Positions 1-11,115 of a stretch of 42,831 nucleotides of DNA are shown in pieces; position 1 is the first letter of the stretch, and each line of letters starts with the position of its first letter. Below the pieces are notes generated by a model. That model saw nothing but the letters and a program-made list of their open reading frames with translations. It searched no databases and had not been told where the DNA came from. Source of the DNA: Hyphochytrium catenoides (Eukaryota > Sar > Hyphochytriomycetes > Hyphochytriales > Hyphochytriaceae); contig FLMG01000540.1 of assembly GCA_900088475.1 (NCBI GenBank), positions 145,934 through 188,764 of the forward strand, written 5' to 3'. The translations under genes were made by a program, and so were the position numbers.

Positions 1-1351
1 TGTTCTCGTTCTCCCCTTTTGTTGTTCACGTTGTTGCTCTCTCTTCTCTCCAAGAACACGGATCATTTTTTATGTTAATATGGACCTCTTCTCCCCTTTC
101 TTCCCCTTCCATGTCCCTCTTCCTTCCTCCCTCAGCACTCTCTGCCGCGCCTGAATAGTCAACACCCTTGCCTCTAACTAGCCCGTCCCTCCAACACTGC
201 TACTGAGTTGCCAATGACTAGCTATTGCGAAGAAGTCCCTCGATGAGCTGCTCTTTTCCGTCGCTGCTCCTCCCATTCATCCTCCTCCTCCTCCCATCCC
301 CAACGTTAGGGGGCATCGTCCCCAGACTGGACATTAAGGAATTGAATGACAGAGTCCTTAGCCAACGAAAACAAGGCCATCTGCATTGCCCTTCTGTCAT
401 CCCCACCCACTTGCATCCCTGACATTATAACGAAGATAGACATTCTACTACCTACTTTGCTGCCAAAGCTATGAGAGTAGCAGTAGCAAGCCAGGCTACG
501 CATTTGCTGTTGCTGGGGTCGTTAAGAGAAAGAGTAGTCGTGTGCTAGTCCGGAGCATGTCTGTCGATCTGGTGGCTCTGTCCATGAGGGTTGAATGATT
601 AGTAAGCTATCTTTCGCGATCAAGAGGTATACAGCAGCGCCGACATTCAAGTTAATCTTCTAATAGATACCCCTTCATAGTCCTCCATGGAGCAGTCAGG
701 TTCATTGATGTCTCTAGGCCAGGCGCCCTTTTGGTCGGAGCGGGCGGCACATACGGTGGGGGCAGTGCTGCATCAGAGTCGCGGCTGGTATCAAGTTGTC
801 CCCCGATAGGTGATGATACTTCTTGAGATTAGGCCGCGGCAGTCAGATGAGAAGGAATAACATAGTAACAACAAACACGGAGAGTACTACTAGAGAGACA
901 TGATATTACGGTAAGGGACGGCGAAGAGATGAAAAAACGAGAGCCTTATTGCTTCATGATGATTGAGCTGAGAAAGCCTACCACCGTGAAGCAAGTGTTA
1001 GACAACCGACAAGGAATCCTCATCGACGACGTGAGGATGGTAGTAGACAAACAACTTGCTTGTACCTGCTGAATCGGAAGTAGCTGACATAGACAGACCT
1101 GTCGCGACTTCAAGGCACCCTGCTCAGACTCCTACTCGCTTAGCACCGTGGCGGCGATATGGGGTAACGGGTCGGTCGTCCCGCCCCTTTCGCTGATGAA
1201 GGGAATCACCAGGTAACAAGCGACGATACCAGCGAAAGAGTACCATCAAGAACACAGTGGCGGCACGCTGCCATCTTTCTTGTTTGTTGGATGCGAATGT
1301 CATATTGTTCGTTATTATCTGTTCTCTTTCTGAGAACATCATGCTAGGCTA
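1..1351. other. Unresolved region with no confident gene
   Basis: I see no conserved domain on either strand. The first 200 bases are pyrimidine-rich. The only suggestive element is a short plus-strand frame with a signal-peptide-like start (listed separately). It lies downstream of the 3' end of the minus-strand gene that stops at 1352, so the right end probably contains that gene's 3' UTR. Confidence 0.4.
243..422 (+). CDS. Possible first exon of a secreted or membrane protein
   Basis: From the ATG at 243 the frame starts MSCSFPSLLLPFILLLLPSP: a short polar start, then a run of Leu/Ile/Pro residues, as in a signal peptide, followed by about 35 polar residues before a stop. The frame is only 59 residues, so it would have to be a first exon or a chance frame. 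No splice partner downstream was convincing. I do not recognise a family. Confidence 0.2.
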   Translation: MSCSFPSLLLPFILLLLPSPTLGGIVPRLDIKELNDRVLSQRKQGHLHCPSVIPTHLHP

Positions 1352-3954
1352 TCACTTCTTTCCTGAGTCGCTGTCTCTTCTTCTTCTTCCTGAAAGCTCT
1401 CGTTCCAACGTCTGGAGAAGACGGTCGGCAATCTCAACGCCTCGAGAGGTCGCTTTTCTCTTCTTGCGACTGAGACCTTCCTGGCTCCTTATAAGCAATG
1501 CCTTCAGGCCTGTTACCCGTTCCCGCACGTTGAGCTCCACCGACACTTCTCTATTCATGCTGGCCGCCGCCGTTGGATTTGTTGAGACGCGATTAAGCAT
1601 CTTCAGAAGCCACTCCAGCGCCATGACCTTATGGGAAAGTGACGTAGTGTCTGAATCCTCGGCGAACTCTAGAACTATCGAGACGCCAGCGCTCCATCGA
1701 GCTGCTTCGGTGACAATTTCAGCTATGCCGCCGACTTTGAAGAGCAAGAATACCAAGTTCAGATAGGTAAAGAACTTTCGCTTCCACTCATTGTCCAGCA
1801 GCTCGCGGTACTTTGCCCGCTCCTCCTCCCAGTATACCTTATATTGAGGACATTCGGGACATGGTCCACAGCCGCGATCGAGCTCGGCCACAAAGATTCT
1901 CTTCCGTTCCTCTTTCTTAAGCGAAGGATTGCTCCATAATCGACCCAAATGGCCCTGATGCCTGACACAATCTATAATATACGCAACTTCTGATTGAGTT
2001 TCAACCAACACCACGTGCTCGAATCGTTCTTCATCTAACCATCCCTCCCGCCTAGCGTCCTTCAGCCTGTCTGACGAAGGCGGAACCTGACTCAGCTCTT
2101 TCGCAACCAGCATGGTCATTATCGTTATGGCCACGCCGTCCAAGTTTTCAAAGGCGTGGCGACACACTTCGGAAAGGAGAGGCGTGCGAGATATCAGCTG
2201 CGGAGGCAGCATGCCGGTGAAAAGACAATTATCTGCAAGAAATGTCAATCCGTTCTCCGTAAAGAACTCTTCAGTGGAGGCCCTGGAGATTGGAACGTAA
2301 GGACCCTGCAGGCTCCTGTGGATCGCGGCGAGGACTTGAGAGCTTTCCCAGATTTCCTCCCACACGCTAGCGCCGCTGACCCGTAGCTCGGTCCTCACTA
2401 GAGTTTCCAGGATGCCTACTACTTGCTCATGCTTCATGTGGCAGATAAGCTCTTCAATCACGGTACGTTCCTCTTCGCTCGTGGTGGACGATCCTTCTGA
2501 TGATGTCGCAGGTGAACGCAAGAGTACGTTTAGCACGTCTTCTTGTTCCGCCAGTACTTTGAGAAAACTTATGGCGTGGTTTGCACCGTGTCCAAAGCCT
2601 AACAATAGGCACCTCCTCAGTAGCCGTTCGACGCCAAGCTCACAATATTTGGTGCGGCGTCCTTCAGTATCCTGTATAATACCGAAGCTAATCATACAGC
2701 TGAGGATGTGAAGAGCATGGTTTGCGAGAGCGCTGTCGTGGCCGTCAGTGGCCAGCTTGGTCAGGGTACCGTCCATACCGTAGCTAAGCCCCGCCCGTGA
2801 AGAATTCCCAGTATGATCCAAGGGATACGCACGGAGAACAAACTCCTGCAGCTCATGAAGCAGTTGGCAGTGATCGTTAGGGTGAATTTTTGTCCTGAGG
2901 ATGTCATCGCCATTGCATCGCGGTGCAGGTCTTCCTAATTCCTTCCTCAGCCAACGTGCACAGACAGGAACCTGAGCTACACTAAACTGATGCATTGCAC
3001 TATCCATCAGCTTAAGGCCACAGAGCACCACAGCAGCAATGTTAATCTGAGACTGTTCGATCTCATCGCTTGAGAAGAGACGATCAACAGCTAGAACTAT
3101 TTGTTCTCCCATCTCCCCAACAGAAGCACAAGCTCTCTTCCAGTGTAACAGCGCAGGCAGGAGGACTAGGTTGTTTTGCAACGCGACATCTTTGCACACA
3201 TCGTCCATGGTGCTAGTGGTCAGTCCCATGATCTTACGATAGACCGTGTCCCTAATCACACTTAGAATGCGGTCGTTCTCAAGCCTAAGGAAGTCATAAA
3301 TTCCCAAGCATGTTAGTGTACGAGGCATGGGAGAACCAAGCAGAGTTCCCTCCTGGACGTAGTCAACAACAACTGCTCTTGCCACAATGCTGACTAGCAC
3401 CTGCAAATCCTTTGACAGTACGTCCTTATCGTCGTGAAGCAGGGTGAATATGACTTTGAGGAGGAAAGAGTCTTCTGCATATACGCTTGCTCCGCGGTGG
3501 AAGAGATGGCACCAACGAAGTTGATTTCAAAAGGCTGTTGATGGCTGGTGTGAGAGTGCGCTTCCTTCTGCTCGTTATAGTTTTGTCGGAACGCGTCCAG
3601 AAAGGATGTGGGAGGGAGTGCATTCTGGCGGTCTAAGAAATCCACTCCCTCAAGGCCCCGGCGGCGATAGAGAGGCAGTCTCCGTAGAGCTAGAACCCGA
3701 GACTCTACTTTAAAGTCCGGTATAGTACACTCGAGCTCGCAGCCGATTTTGCCAAATAAGCTCCAAGAGTAGAGATCTTCTAGAGACCACTCCGTAAAGA
3801 TAACACGCCAGTAGTCTAGATTGGCAAAGAGCTGCTCAGAGATGATCCTTCGATGATCATCATCCCCACCAGTGGACTTTACCAGATCCCGATACTGTTC
3901 GTCAATCTCATGCGCCACATGTAGCAGAGAAGCCCTTTGTATCTGATTTGCCAT
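1352..3954 (-). CDS. Unrecognised 854-aa helical (ARM/HEAT-like?) protein
   Basis: The gene starts at the ATG 3954-3952 and stops at 1352. Two long frames, 3513-3954 and 1352-3474, join across a putative 38-nt GT-AG intron (3475-3512); this gives 442 + 2123 nt and 854 aa. Without the intron the junction would be a frameshift, because translation upstream of 3474 is open in the downstream frame. The protein is rich in Leu-containing amphipathic segments (for example DSFLLKVIFTLLHDDKDVL just after the junction), which suggests an alpha-solenoid. It has no signal peptide and no clear membrane span. A CPxCP-type cysteine cluster (CGPCPEC) sits near residue 690. The tail is a basic KKRK/RRRR cluster that could be a nuclear signal. 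I do not recognise the family and infer no function. The gene is divergent from the TRAPPC14-like gene, with tRNA-Thr between them. Confidence 0.75.
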
Positions 3955-4598
3955 CGCGGGTGCAGTGACGATAGCGTTATTATGTTCCCATCCTCATCCA
4001 ACCTATCTCCAATTGAGGCTTTGCATTGACCGAACGAATGATAAATGTACCTCCATAGTGTCTCATCTTGAAGCTCACCCCAGTTATCTTCCTATTATCT
4101 AGAGAGTCTGCCATGGGAGGGAACTGGTCCGACATGTAGTACGTAATATACGAACCTTCCCCGCCGTTATACTCACCTGATTTTTCCGATTGCACGACCG
4201 AGTAGCAGCGCAGCGGAATAGTAGACTTGATGATAGACCGCCAGTACGAGCTCACTGGAGGATAAAGAACTGAAGTGAAGAGCACTGGAAAGTGCAGATG
4301 ATGAGACTCCACATGATAAGACTTCCTAGTTGTAAAGTATTTATTTCTTCCGGGTAGAAGAAAGTCTTCCTCTTGTGGAGGAGGAGGGAGAAAGCGGTCG
4401 CCTTTATGTGTTTTTTCAGACTAGAAGACCACAATAACGCTTCCTTCCAGTCATCTTTGCAATTTCTGAATGAAGACTATGACTTTCATTTTCATAGTCG
4501 TCAAGACTCAATGATAGGTCAAGCATAGAACTATCAGGGCCTTCCCCCGTTCTACCCGCAAGTCCCCAAGTAATAAGAGCCAGCAGAGGTAAAATATT
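3955..4598. other. Intergenic, upstream of the 854-aa gene
   Basis: This 644-bp stretch lies between the start of the 854-aa gene and tRNA-Thr. A minus-strand frame of 110 codons (3980-4312, true ATG) is present, but it has no recognisable motif and no coding partner, so I treat it as 5' UTR or promoter DNA. Confidence 0.4.
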
Positions 4599-4671
4599 TG
4601 CTCCTGCTGGGGATTGAACCCAGGACCTTTCGCTTACTAAGCGAATGCTACTACCACTGAGCTACAAGAGC
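4599..4671 (-). tRNA. tRNA-Thr (anticodon AGU)
   Basis: On the minus strand the gene folds as a standard 73-nt cloverleaf. The acceptor stem pairs GCTCTTG with CAGGAGC (one T-G pair) and ends in discriminator A at 4599. The D arm begins TAGCTCAGTGG. The anticodon stem TTCGC/GCGAA holds the loop TTAGTAA, so the anticodon is AGT, read as IGU in vivo, decoding ACU/ACC threonine. The T arm contains GGTTCAATCC. There is no intron. A TTTT run just downstream (4591-4594 on the plus strand, as AAAA) fits RNA polymerase III termination. CCA is not encoded, as expected for eukaryotes. Confidence 0.95.
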
Positions 4672-5255
4672 TGTTGTTGATGTTAGCAGGCACAGCCAAA
4701 AAACATAAAGCCTGCGTTTGCATATGCTCACGGTGGGCTGTTGAGGAAATGCAGATTCACAGTTGCCGACACATGAAGATCCAGATTGACCAGAATGATT
4801 GCTGACCTTTGCAGCTTGCAGCCGCGGTTCATTGGCACGCGAGCCATACCCTATCCATGTGCCTCCCGATTCCGTGGAGACCCCTCACTAATTGGCAGCG
4901 TTCAAGCGTAAGCGCAAGCATGCAAGCCCATGATATTCAGTAAATGCTATGATGAGGGGCATGCGCAATACTGACTTCATACAGAGGTGCCGGCACCGAT
5001 ACGTCATCTGCCTGCCGCTGGTTATAATGGAGGAGTTGAGTCTCTGATGAGGTTCAGAGAGTAGACAGGTAGCAGGACTTGAGCTTCGAACTGGGCGATG
5101 GAGGAAGGTGGCCTCCATGAGTTTCATAATGTAGATATAAGTGCGATTATAGAAAATGAACACCAGGCCCGAGGAATAAGGGCATTCCAAGGTTAGAAGC
5201 CAGAGAAAGTACATGCCAAAGGCGTCGTAGCTCATAAAACTGTTGTCCCTTCCTC
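4672..5255. other. Intergenic, tRNA-Thr to TRAPPC14-like gene
   Basis: These 584 bp lie upstream of both the minus-strand tRNA and the plus-strand TRAPPC14-like gene. The only long frame on either strand is a minus-strand one at 4888-5235 with no family signature. I see no further gene. Confidence 0.4.
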
Positions 5256-7538
5256 ATGCATGGCCGTGACCTCAACTCCATCCTGCTAAGGAGAGTTGCT
5301 GAAACTATACCTGTTGGTGTATCGACCTCCCTCTACTCCTCCATCTCTGGGTGCAGCCACGGAAGAATTGACTGTGTTTCATGAGCAAGAGGCCGCCCGA
5401 GCGGCCGAATTTAAGGCTAGATGGACCGGCCATTGCTCTCATTTGCAGGTGGCAGAGCCCTTATCAAGCATTAAATATGTGCTTTCCCTTTCTGTCATAA
5501 GCTAACAACCCCGTTTTCTAGGTGGATGTCCAACTCTTGAAAGAGGATGAGAAGACCGTTGGGGTTAAAGACAAAGACAGCTATCCTCGGCCAAGCGAGT
5601 TACGGTCAGCACTATTCCGCCGCCGCACCGGATCCTTATCAGTGGCAGAGAATGCCCCTGTTCAACGCTTGCAGACTGAGGGCCGCTCGACCCCGTCTTC
5701 CAAAAGCTCTGTGGCCAATCAGGGCGAAACTTCAGCGCCATCTGTAGTGTCGGATTTTAATGAGGTAAGGAATTGCTAAGCCTAGGTTCTCTTGATAGCT
5801 TTTGAACTGCCTCCTCAGAACTCTCTTACTTCAAGCGATATTCACGCTCATATGTAGGAAGGCGTAAAGCAGCCCGATGTTGTCTTTTTGGTGGAAGTGC
5901 CAGTCTCAGTGAAGCCTGAGTTCCTTGGCATGGAACTCATCCTTGAAGTCTCTATTACAGCGTCAGTTCTTGCTTTGTCTGGGATCAGAGTCTTCAGTGA
6001 TGTTCTATCGAAAGGCTTTAGTGGTGGAAAGGATGAAGGCCACGAAAGGGCTCTGAGCCGGCTATATAACCTCAGTCGGAACACCACTGCTACAGTGGCG
6101 CCGAGGAAGCTAAGAAAGACAATTGTCGTTGTGCAGCCTGTCAGCATTCGCGCACATCACACATACCTTTCAGGCACCACGTGCGTCTGCATCCAGGTAA
6201 TGGAAATGAAGGGTCGTGGTGCGTCAGAGCCTGCCATAATATAAAGCTTATCTCACCGCTTGGTTAACAACTCACTGTGGGAGGCCAAGGGATTCAACTT
6301 ATGGACCACACCCTGACACCCTTTCTTTTATAGGTTGAGAACGTCCAAACAGGCCTCCCATTGCAACTTCACGACATTCAATTCCATCTGAATAGCACGA
6401 GGCGAAACAGCATCCGAACTCGATTGGTCTCCTCTGAACCATCGATGCCCCTCACTCCTACTTCCCCAAGCACTGCGATACGAGAGGAAGCCGAAAGAAT
6501 TGCGGATTTGGACTTGGATATCGGTTCTCTCTTCAAGGCGTACATAAAGCAGGAGAACTTTCCAATAGAGCTCTTACCTGGTAAGTATTGGGTGTCATCC
6601 CAGCCGTTATCTTTAGGAAGGCTTCGGACAAGCTGACTTGCTGCCGCCAAGGCTAGTCGCTGACTGAACTTGGCCGCAGGAGAACAACACAACTTCATCT
6701 TGTGCATTGAAGAACAGAGCTATACTGGGCAGAATTTGGTTGCTCCGGACTCTGACCGGCCAGCGAGGAGGATCACCCCAGTTGGGAGCTTCCGTTCCCT
6801 GTTGACTGTGACCTGGAAGAATGAATGCATGGCAAGCTATGTCATCGCTCAGAACACCCTTAAGTGGTCTCGTCCGGGTCCTGCCGTAGGAGGTATTTCC
6901 CTAAGCTTGAGCGGTAGGATAAAGCATTGCTTTTTGTTCCGTTGCGGAAGTGCTTGACACTAGCTTCCTGGATTTGACCCCTCACTTTTCCGTCCATGCT
7001 AACGCCCTCTCTTTGTCCAGGAGAGTCACCAGTGGTAGCAAAGAAGGTGTTCTCTGTGTCGGTAAATGTGGTAAACAGATCCCCGGAACCAAGAGACCTC
7101 ACTCTGCTCGTGGCATCGCATACCGAAGTGCGATCTGCTGTCTCTGACAACCTTCTCAAGTCGTATCAGGAAAGGGATGCGAGGAGGATAGCAGTAGAGC
7201 CCATGAGTCCTACTTCAATAGGTGTCGAAGCCTCACTCTACTTGGGGTAAGCGCGGGTCTTCTCACTGTCCTCATAGGGGAGAAAGTGCTTGCTATCCAC
7301 TCACACGCCTTTAGACGGTCATCTCATTAGCTTTTCGCACGTACCTTTCTACGGTTCTATCCTTTGCCTCTTCTCTTGCTATCTCAGGCAAGTCGACGGC
7401 TACAACGCATGCTCAGCAAGCCTTCATTTCCTCCCCTTAAGGGAAGGGAAGCTTGAGATTGTGAATATTTATGTGTATGATAGTGTCGAGCAGACCTATT
7501 TCTGGCTAGATCAGCCATACGAGGTATATGCCATCTGA
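5256..7538 (+). CDS. TRAPPC14/Trs65-like trafficking protein (523 aa)
   Basis: Eight exons close in frame: 5256-5316, 5357-5448, 5522-5764, 5858-6196, 6334-6580, 6680-6892, 7021-7246, 7388-7538 (1572 nt). The start is the ATG at 5256; exon 2 has no in-frame ATG, and its join uses a 40-nt intron, so the first exon is the weakest part. The protein is beta-rich. Three blocks recall human TRAPPC14 (C7orf43/MAP11) in order: QPVSIRAHHTYLSGTTCVCI before a strand-rich segment, LLPGEQHNFILCI near residue 325-340, and a C-terminal LHFLPLREGKLEI stretch followed by a D...TY motif. In animals TRAPPC14 is a TRAPPII subunit that brings Rabin8 to the centrosome during ciliogenesis; fungal Trs65 is a related TRAPPII protein. 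The assignment rests on remembered similarity. It could instead be TRAPPC13. It converges on the SNARE gene, whose stop is 106 bp away. Confidence 0.6.
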
Positions 7539-7644
7539 TGCACAGAGAGTAAGAGAAATCTAGCTTTGTAGATCCTTACACAAGGATCAATAGGACAGAA
7601 GTGCAACAGAAGTAGAGAAACCAATAGAGCTACTGATGGCAATG

Positions 7645-8897
7645 CTATTTAGTTGCTCCTAGGAGTAAAAGAAGAATGAGGATGATCGTCAGAATGACGA
7701 TTGTGAGCTTCAGCTTGAATGTATTGGCTGTTTGGCTGGCTTGCCGTGTCCTCTCTGCCTCTGCCCTGAGGCCTGCGGAAGCTTCATCCACATCTCTATC
7801 CATCTCATCGAGAAGCCTCTGAAAGAGCGCAAGCAATGTCAGGCGTTCTCCGAAATCCGCCGCACTCTTCCGGTGCTTCCTTCTCACTCGCTCTACTCAG
7901 AACTATACCCGGTGTTTCCTCTCATTCGTCGATTCAATGTTTGAAGTACAGTGAATTCTCATCTCCCTTTACCGTATACGTACCACGTGCAGGTTGGCTT
8001 CGTCATGGATCGACATGCCGTACTGCTTAAGGTTCCCTACCCCTCGCTCAATCTCAACCAGCTCTTCATCTTGGGCTGCCGTCAAACAATGATGGAATGC
8101 GAGGTTAGAGATGCAAGAGATTTTAGCTAGATGAGCACAGCGTCAAGAAGATTGTCAGGCAAAATATTCACCTTGAAGTACGCTCTTCTGCATAGCAAGC
8201 ACGTCCTCACTGGAGTAGCCAGTAACGTCTGATGGTAAGTTGCTGATTGAGGATGCGCGACTTGAGTTAGTTGCTGAGATAGTTTCAGAAGCCTACATCC
8301 AAAGATTCTTCGTTACCTTCCCTTATATCTTCCCTGCTTGTTTGTCATCTGGAGGACGAAGTTCTGGAAGAAAGTGGATTGGGGCGGCGTCAAGGTACAG
8401 TCTTAGGATCCGGCAAAGGACATAATGTTTTACCATTTCACCCTTGAGGGTGTTAAGCGCAGCCCGGCGTTGGTTCAGCTCTTTGGGTTTGCTAAGTAGA
8501 AAGGGAAGACGGAAGCTTGTTAAGGTCAGGACTCACGAAAGAGGCCGCAGGGACTTACAGTCCGTAACGCTTCGCATTCCCTTCCATTCTGCCCAAGTTA
8601 AGCTCTAACTGCTCGACGGAGCCTTGCAATCGCTCACACTTCTTCTTGGCATCTCCCTAACGAGACCGAGGGTTTGCGCTCAATAAGTTATCGAGTCATT
8701 GTGATACTTATCGTAGCGGCTCCTTACCGCCTTCCCATGTTGCAGGCTGGCCCGTAGCTCCTGGTTGGTGCGGTTAGTAGAGATTTTTCTTCTCAAGGGT
8801 GGCGGTACTTGTCCTTAGCCAAAACGGATCCTACCTTTGTCAGCAGCTTAGTCCTCTCGAAGTCCTCGACCCATTCCTGCGGACTGGACTCCGCCAT
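7645..8897 (-). CDS. Qc-SNARE, syntaxin-8/SYP5 type (212 aa)
   Basis: Seven exons on the minus strand: 8835-8897, 8728-8760, 8559-8656, 8434-8491, 8172-8292, 7984-8075, 7645-7818. All introns are GT-AG and all phases match (639 nt). The N-terminal half has heptad repeats and the RRAALNTLK segment typical of the linker before a Qc SNARE motif. The SNARE motif runs from about residue 125 to 185 and contains RLLDEMDRDVD, which matches the RLLDDLDEDVD core of syntaxin-8/SYP51. A single C-terminal tail anchor (about 192-208, Ile/Leu-rich) ends in GATK. Such proteins sit on late-endosomal/vacuolar or trans-Golgi membranes and form Qa-Qb-Qc-R fusion bundles. Odd feature: the position aligned with the zero-layer Gln is His154. 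Family is sure; which Qc subgroup is less so. The gene is divergent from the ENT transporter. Confidence 0.9.
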
Positions 8898-9593
8898 CCT
8901 TTAGGCACTTTATATGTGTGGCTGTCGTCAATGGGGCATAAGGTTCCAGTACTGCAGGCGCCGCGGAAGATCCTTTAATGACAATTCTGACAAACGACAA
9001 TATACGATCGAAGATGCCCTCTTATACCGGGTATATAGCGAGGCGCCCAAGGCAAAGGGAGAAACGTAGGCGGGCCCGAAGCCTTTGACCTACGAGAGTG
9101 AATGTGTATCTTAACGGGTCCTGCTTGCTGCAGCACAAGCTATGGGAGAGACTTGAGATTAGAGAGCATTGAAGACTGAAGACCGATGATCCGCTTCGTT
9201 CTTGCTTGTTCCTCAGTCGCTTGTTCCTTCTTCATGTCTTCCCTCACCTGTAGGAGAGATTCACTTGACCCTTCTAACGCTTTCTGAAACCCAGATCATC
9301 GCCAAACCTTGGGCTTGTTACATATAATTGAACTGAGATACCCGGCTCAGTTCATATAAATGCCTCGACAAGAATAACCGGGTTAGTCATGGTGGCATTC
9401 TGAAGCTTGAAGCTTCTTCAAGTGCAGCAACTCCAAAAGTATTGCGTCTCATCAGAGTTTCTGATGAGGCTGGCCTCCGGTCCTCAGGTAGAGACTGAGC
9501 AACGGAGCGATTGAGCTCTCCAATGCCATAGCAACGGTAACGAGGGCCTTGTGCTTTTGCTTTGAACCTGCCTGGTGTCTTCTGCTGCGGGGG
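8898..9593. promoter_or_regulatory. Divergent intergenic region between SNARE and ENT genes
   Basis: These 696 bp separate two divergent start codons, so both promoters should lie here. I see no coding signal and no standard TATA box that can be assigned with confidence. A minus-strand frame at 9387-9647 overlaps the first ENT exon and is a shadow. Confidence 0.5.
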
Positions 9594-11115
9594 ATGGAGT
9601 CCAAGAAAGGGTTTGCGAGGGCCAATGCAGACGAAGTGTCTACTCAAACCTTCTTTCTCCTTCTGGTACGTCTACCGCTTATAGTTAGATCAATCTGATG
9701 GCGGCGCCCTCACCACTAAATGTTAGGGCATTGGCCAACTCTTTCCATGGAATGCTTTTGTCACAGCGCATGGGTTCTTTTCTATGCGGCTTAAGGACAC
9801 GTCGTACCAGGATACTTTTGAAAGTTGGTTTGGCATTTCTTTTAACCTCACGGGAGTCCTGGGGCTGGTCTACATCTTGTTGTCAACTTCAAATGTGAGC
9901 TCAGCGCCTAAGCGCATTGTCTTCCCTTTTGGCTGTATGATGGTGTCCTTTGCCATCATTACTGGCCTTGTACATCTGCAAAGTCTGAAAGGAGATCGCT
10001 TCTTCCTCGTCATACTGGGCCTCACCTTCATTAGTGGCATTTGCACCTCAATATTAGGAAGCGCCTTATTTGCTTACTCGAGCCGCTTCCCCCCGCAAAA
10101 CACTGGAGCTGTGATTGCAGGGCAAGCGCTAGCGGGACTGATAGTATCAGCAGCCAACGTTCTGACAGTGGTTCTCGAGCCCAGCGAGCAGCAAGTGGTA
10201 GACTCTAATACCAGTGAGAGGAGGGAAGAGGGCGACGCCCTTCTGAGATCTGCATCCATATACTTCTCTATTGCGACAGTGGTGCTCTTCACCTGTATTG
10301 TTAGCTTCCTCTACCTTCACAAGCACACATCTTCAGCAACTTCATATCAAGCAGTCTCGGCTAGCGCAGCACTGCACCTTCTGGAGGAGGAGGAGAATGA
10401 AGCACTACGAAAGGAGCTTGCTCTTCTTCAAGAACCAGAGGAGAGTCTCTTGGAGCACAGGCAGAGTAGTTGCGAGGAAATTTATCAAAACAGTTCTCAG
10501 CAGGCTGGCATTTGGGAGCTACTCTGCAAGATGCGCTGGTCTGCGCTCTCTCTCTTCATGACGTTTTTCGTTACTCTCTGCATCTTCCCTTCTGTGACTT
10601 CTGCCATTAGACCGACCTGTCGACTCAAATCGACTCATTTGTCCAGTGTCGCTAGCAGACTATGCTCCGACCTCTTTACTCCCATAACCTTTGTCCTCTT
10701 CAACCTTGGAGACTATCTAGGGAGGGTGACTGGCAGCTGGAAGCAAGTCCTAAGTTTACGTGGCATTTTTCTTGGATCTCTCCTACGGTTCTCCTTCCTA
10801 ATCGTCTTCTTATTCTGCAACTATAAGCGGCCTCCTCCGACTACGGAGCTGTTGGACTATAGTTTTGGAAGCAGCCATGGCTCCAACCGCCTTGCCTCAC
10901 TCTCGCGTGATTCCTACGCCATGCTCTCCATCCTCTTCCTGGGATTTACAGGAGGCTACCTAGCCAATTTAGTCTTCATAGACGCATCCACACGCTCGAA
11001 GCCTCAGGATCATGACCGTACGGGATCGATTTTGGTTTTGGCCCTGAATGTAGGACTTTTTTTTGGTTCTATGGCCTCACTTGGCCTAAAGAGCCTACTA
11101 TATAGCTCGGCGTAG
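9594..11115 (+). CDS. Equilibrative nucleoside transporter (SLC29/ENT), 486 aa
   Basis: Two exons, 9594-9665 and 9727-11115, join in phase across a 61-nt intron. Exon 1 encodes the start MESKKGFARANADEV and the beginning of the first membrane segment; the join yields LLLGIGQLFPWNAFVTAHGF, with the PWN signature (residues 31-33) that ENT carriers share. About ten or eleven hydrophobic segments follow. A long hydrophilic, Glu-rich loop lies between about residues 215 and 265, where ENTs have their large cytoplasmic loop after TM6. The end of the protein has the conserved FLGFTGGYLANLVF segment. ENTs move nucleosides and nucleobases down their gradient across plasma, lysosomal or plastid membranes. 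Length matches the family (about 450-500 aa). Substrate and membrane cannot be told from sequence. Confidence 0.92.

Noticed and set aside
1257-1766. 169-codon plus-strand frame
   Set aside because: Antisense shadow of the C-terminal part of the 854-aa gene; Ser/Leu/Arg-rich as expected for a complementary frame.
3980-4312. 110-codon minus-strand frame with a true ATG
   Set aside because: No motif, no splice partner, and it sits just upstream of the better-supported 854-aa gene.
9387-9647. 86-codon minus-strand frame over the ENT first exon
   Set aside because: Antisense shadow of a transporter exon whose PWN motif is confirmed by splicing.
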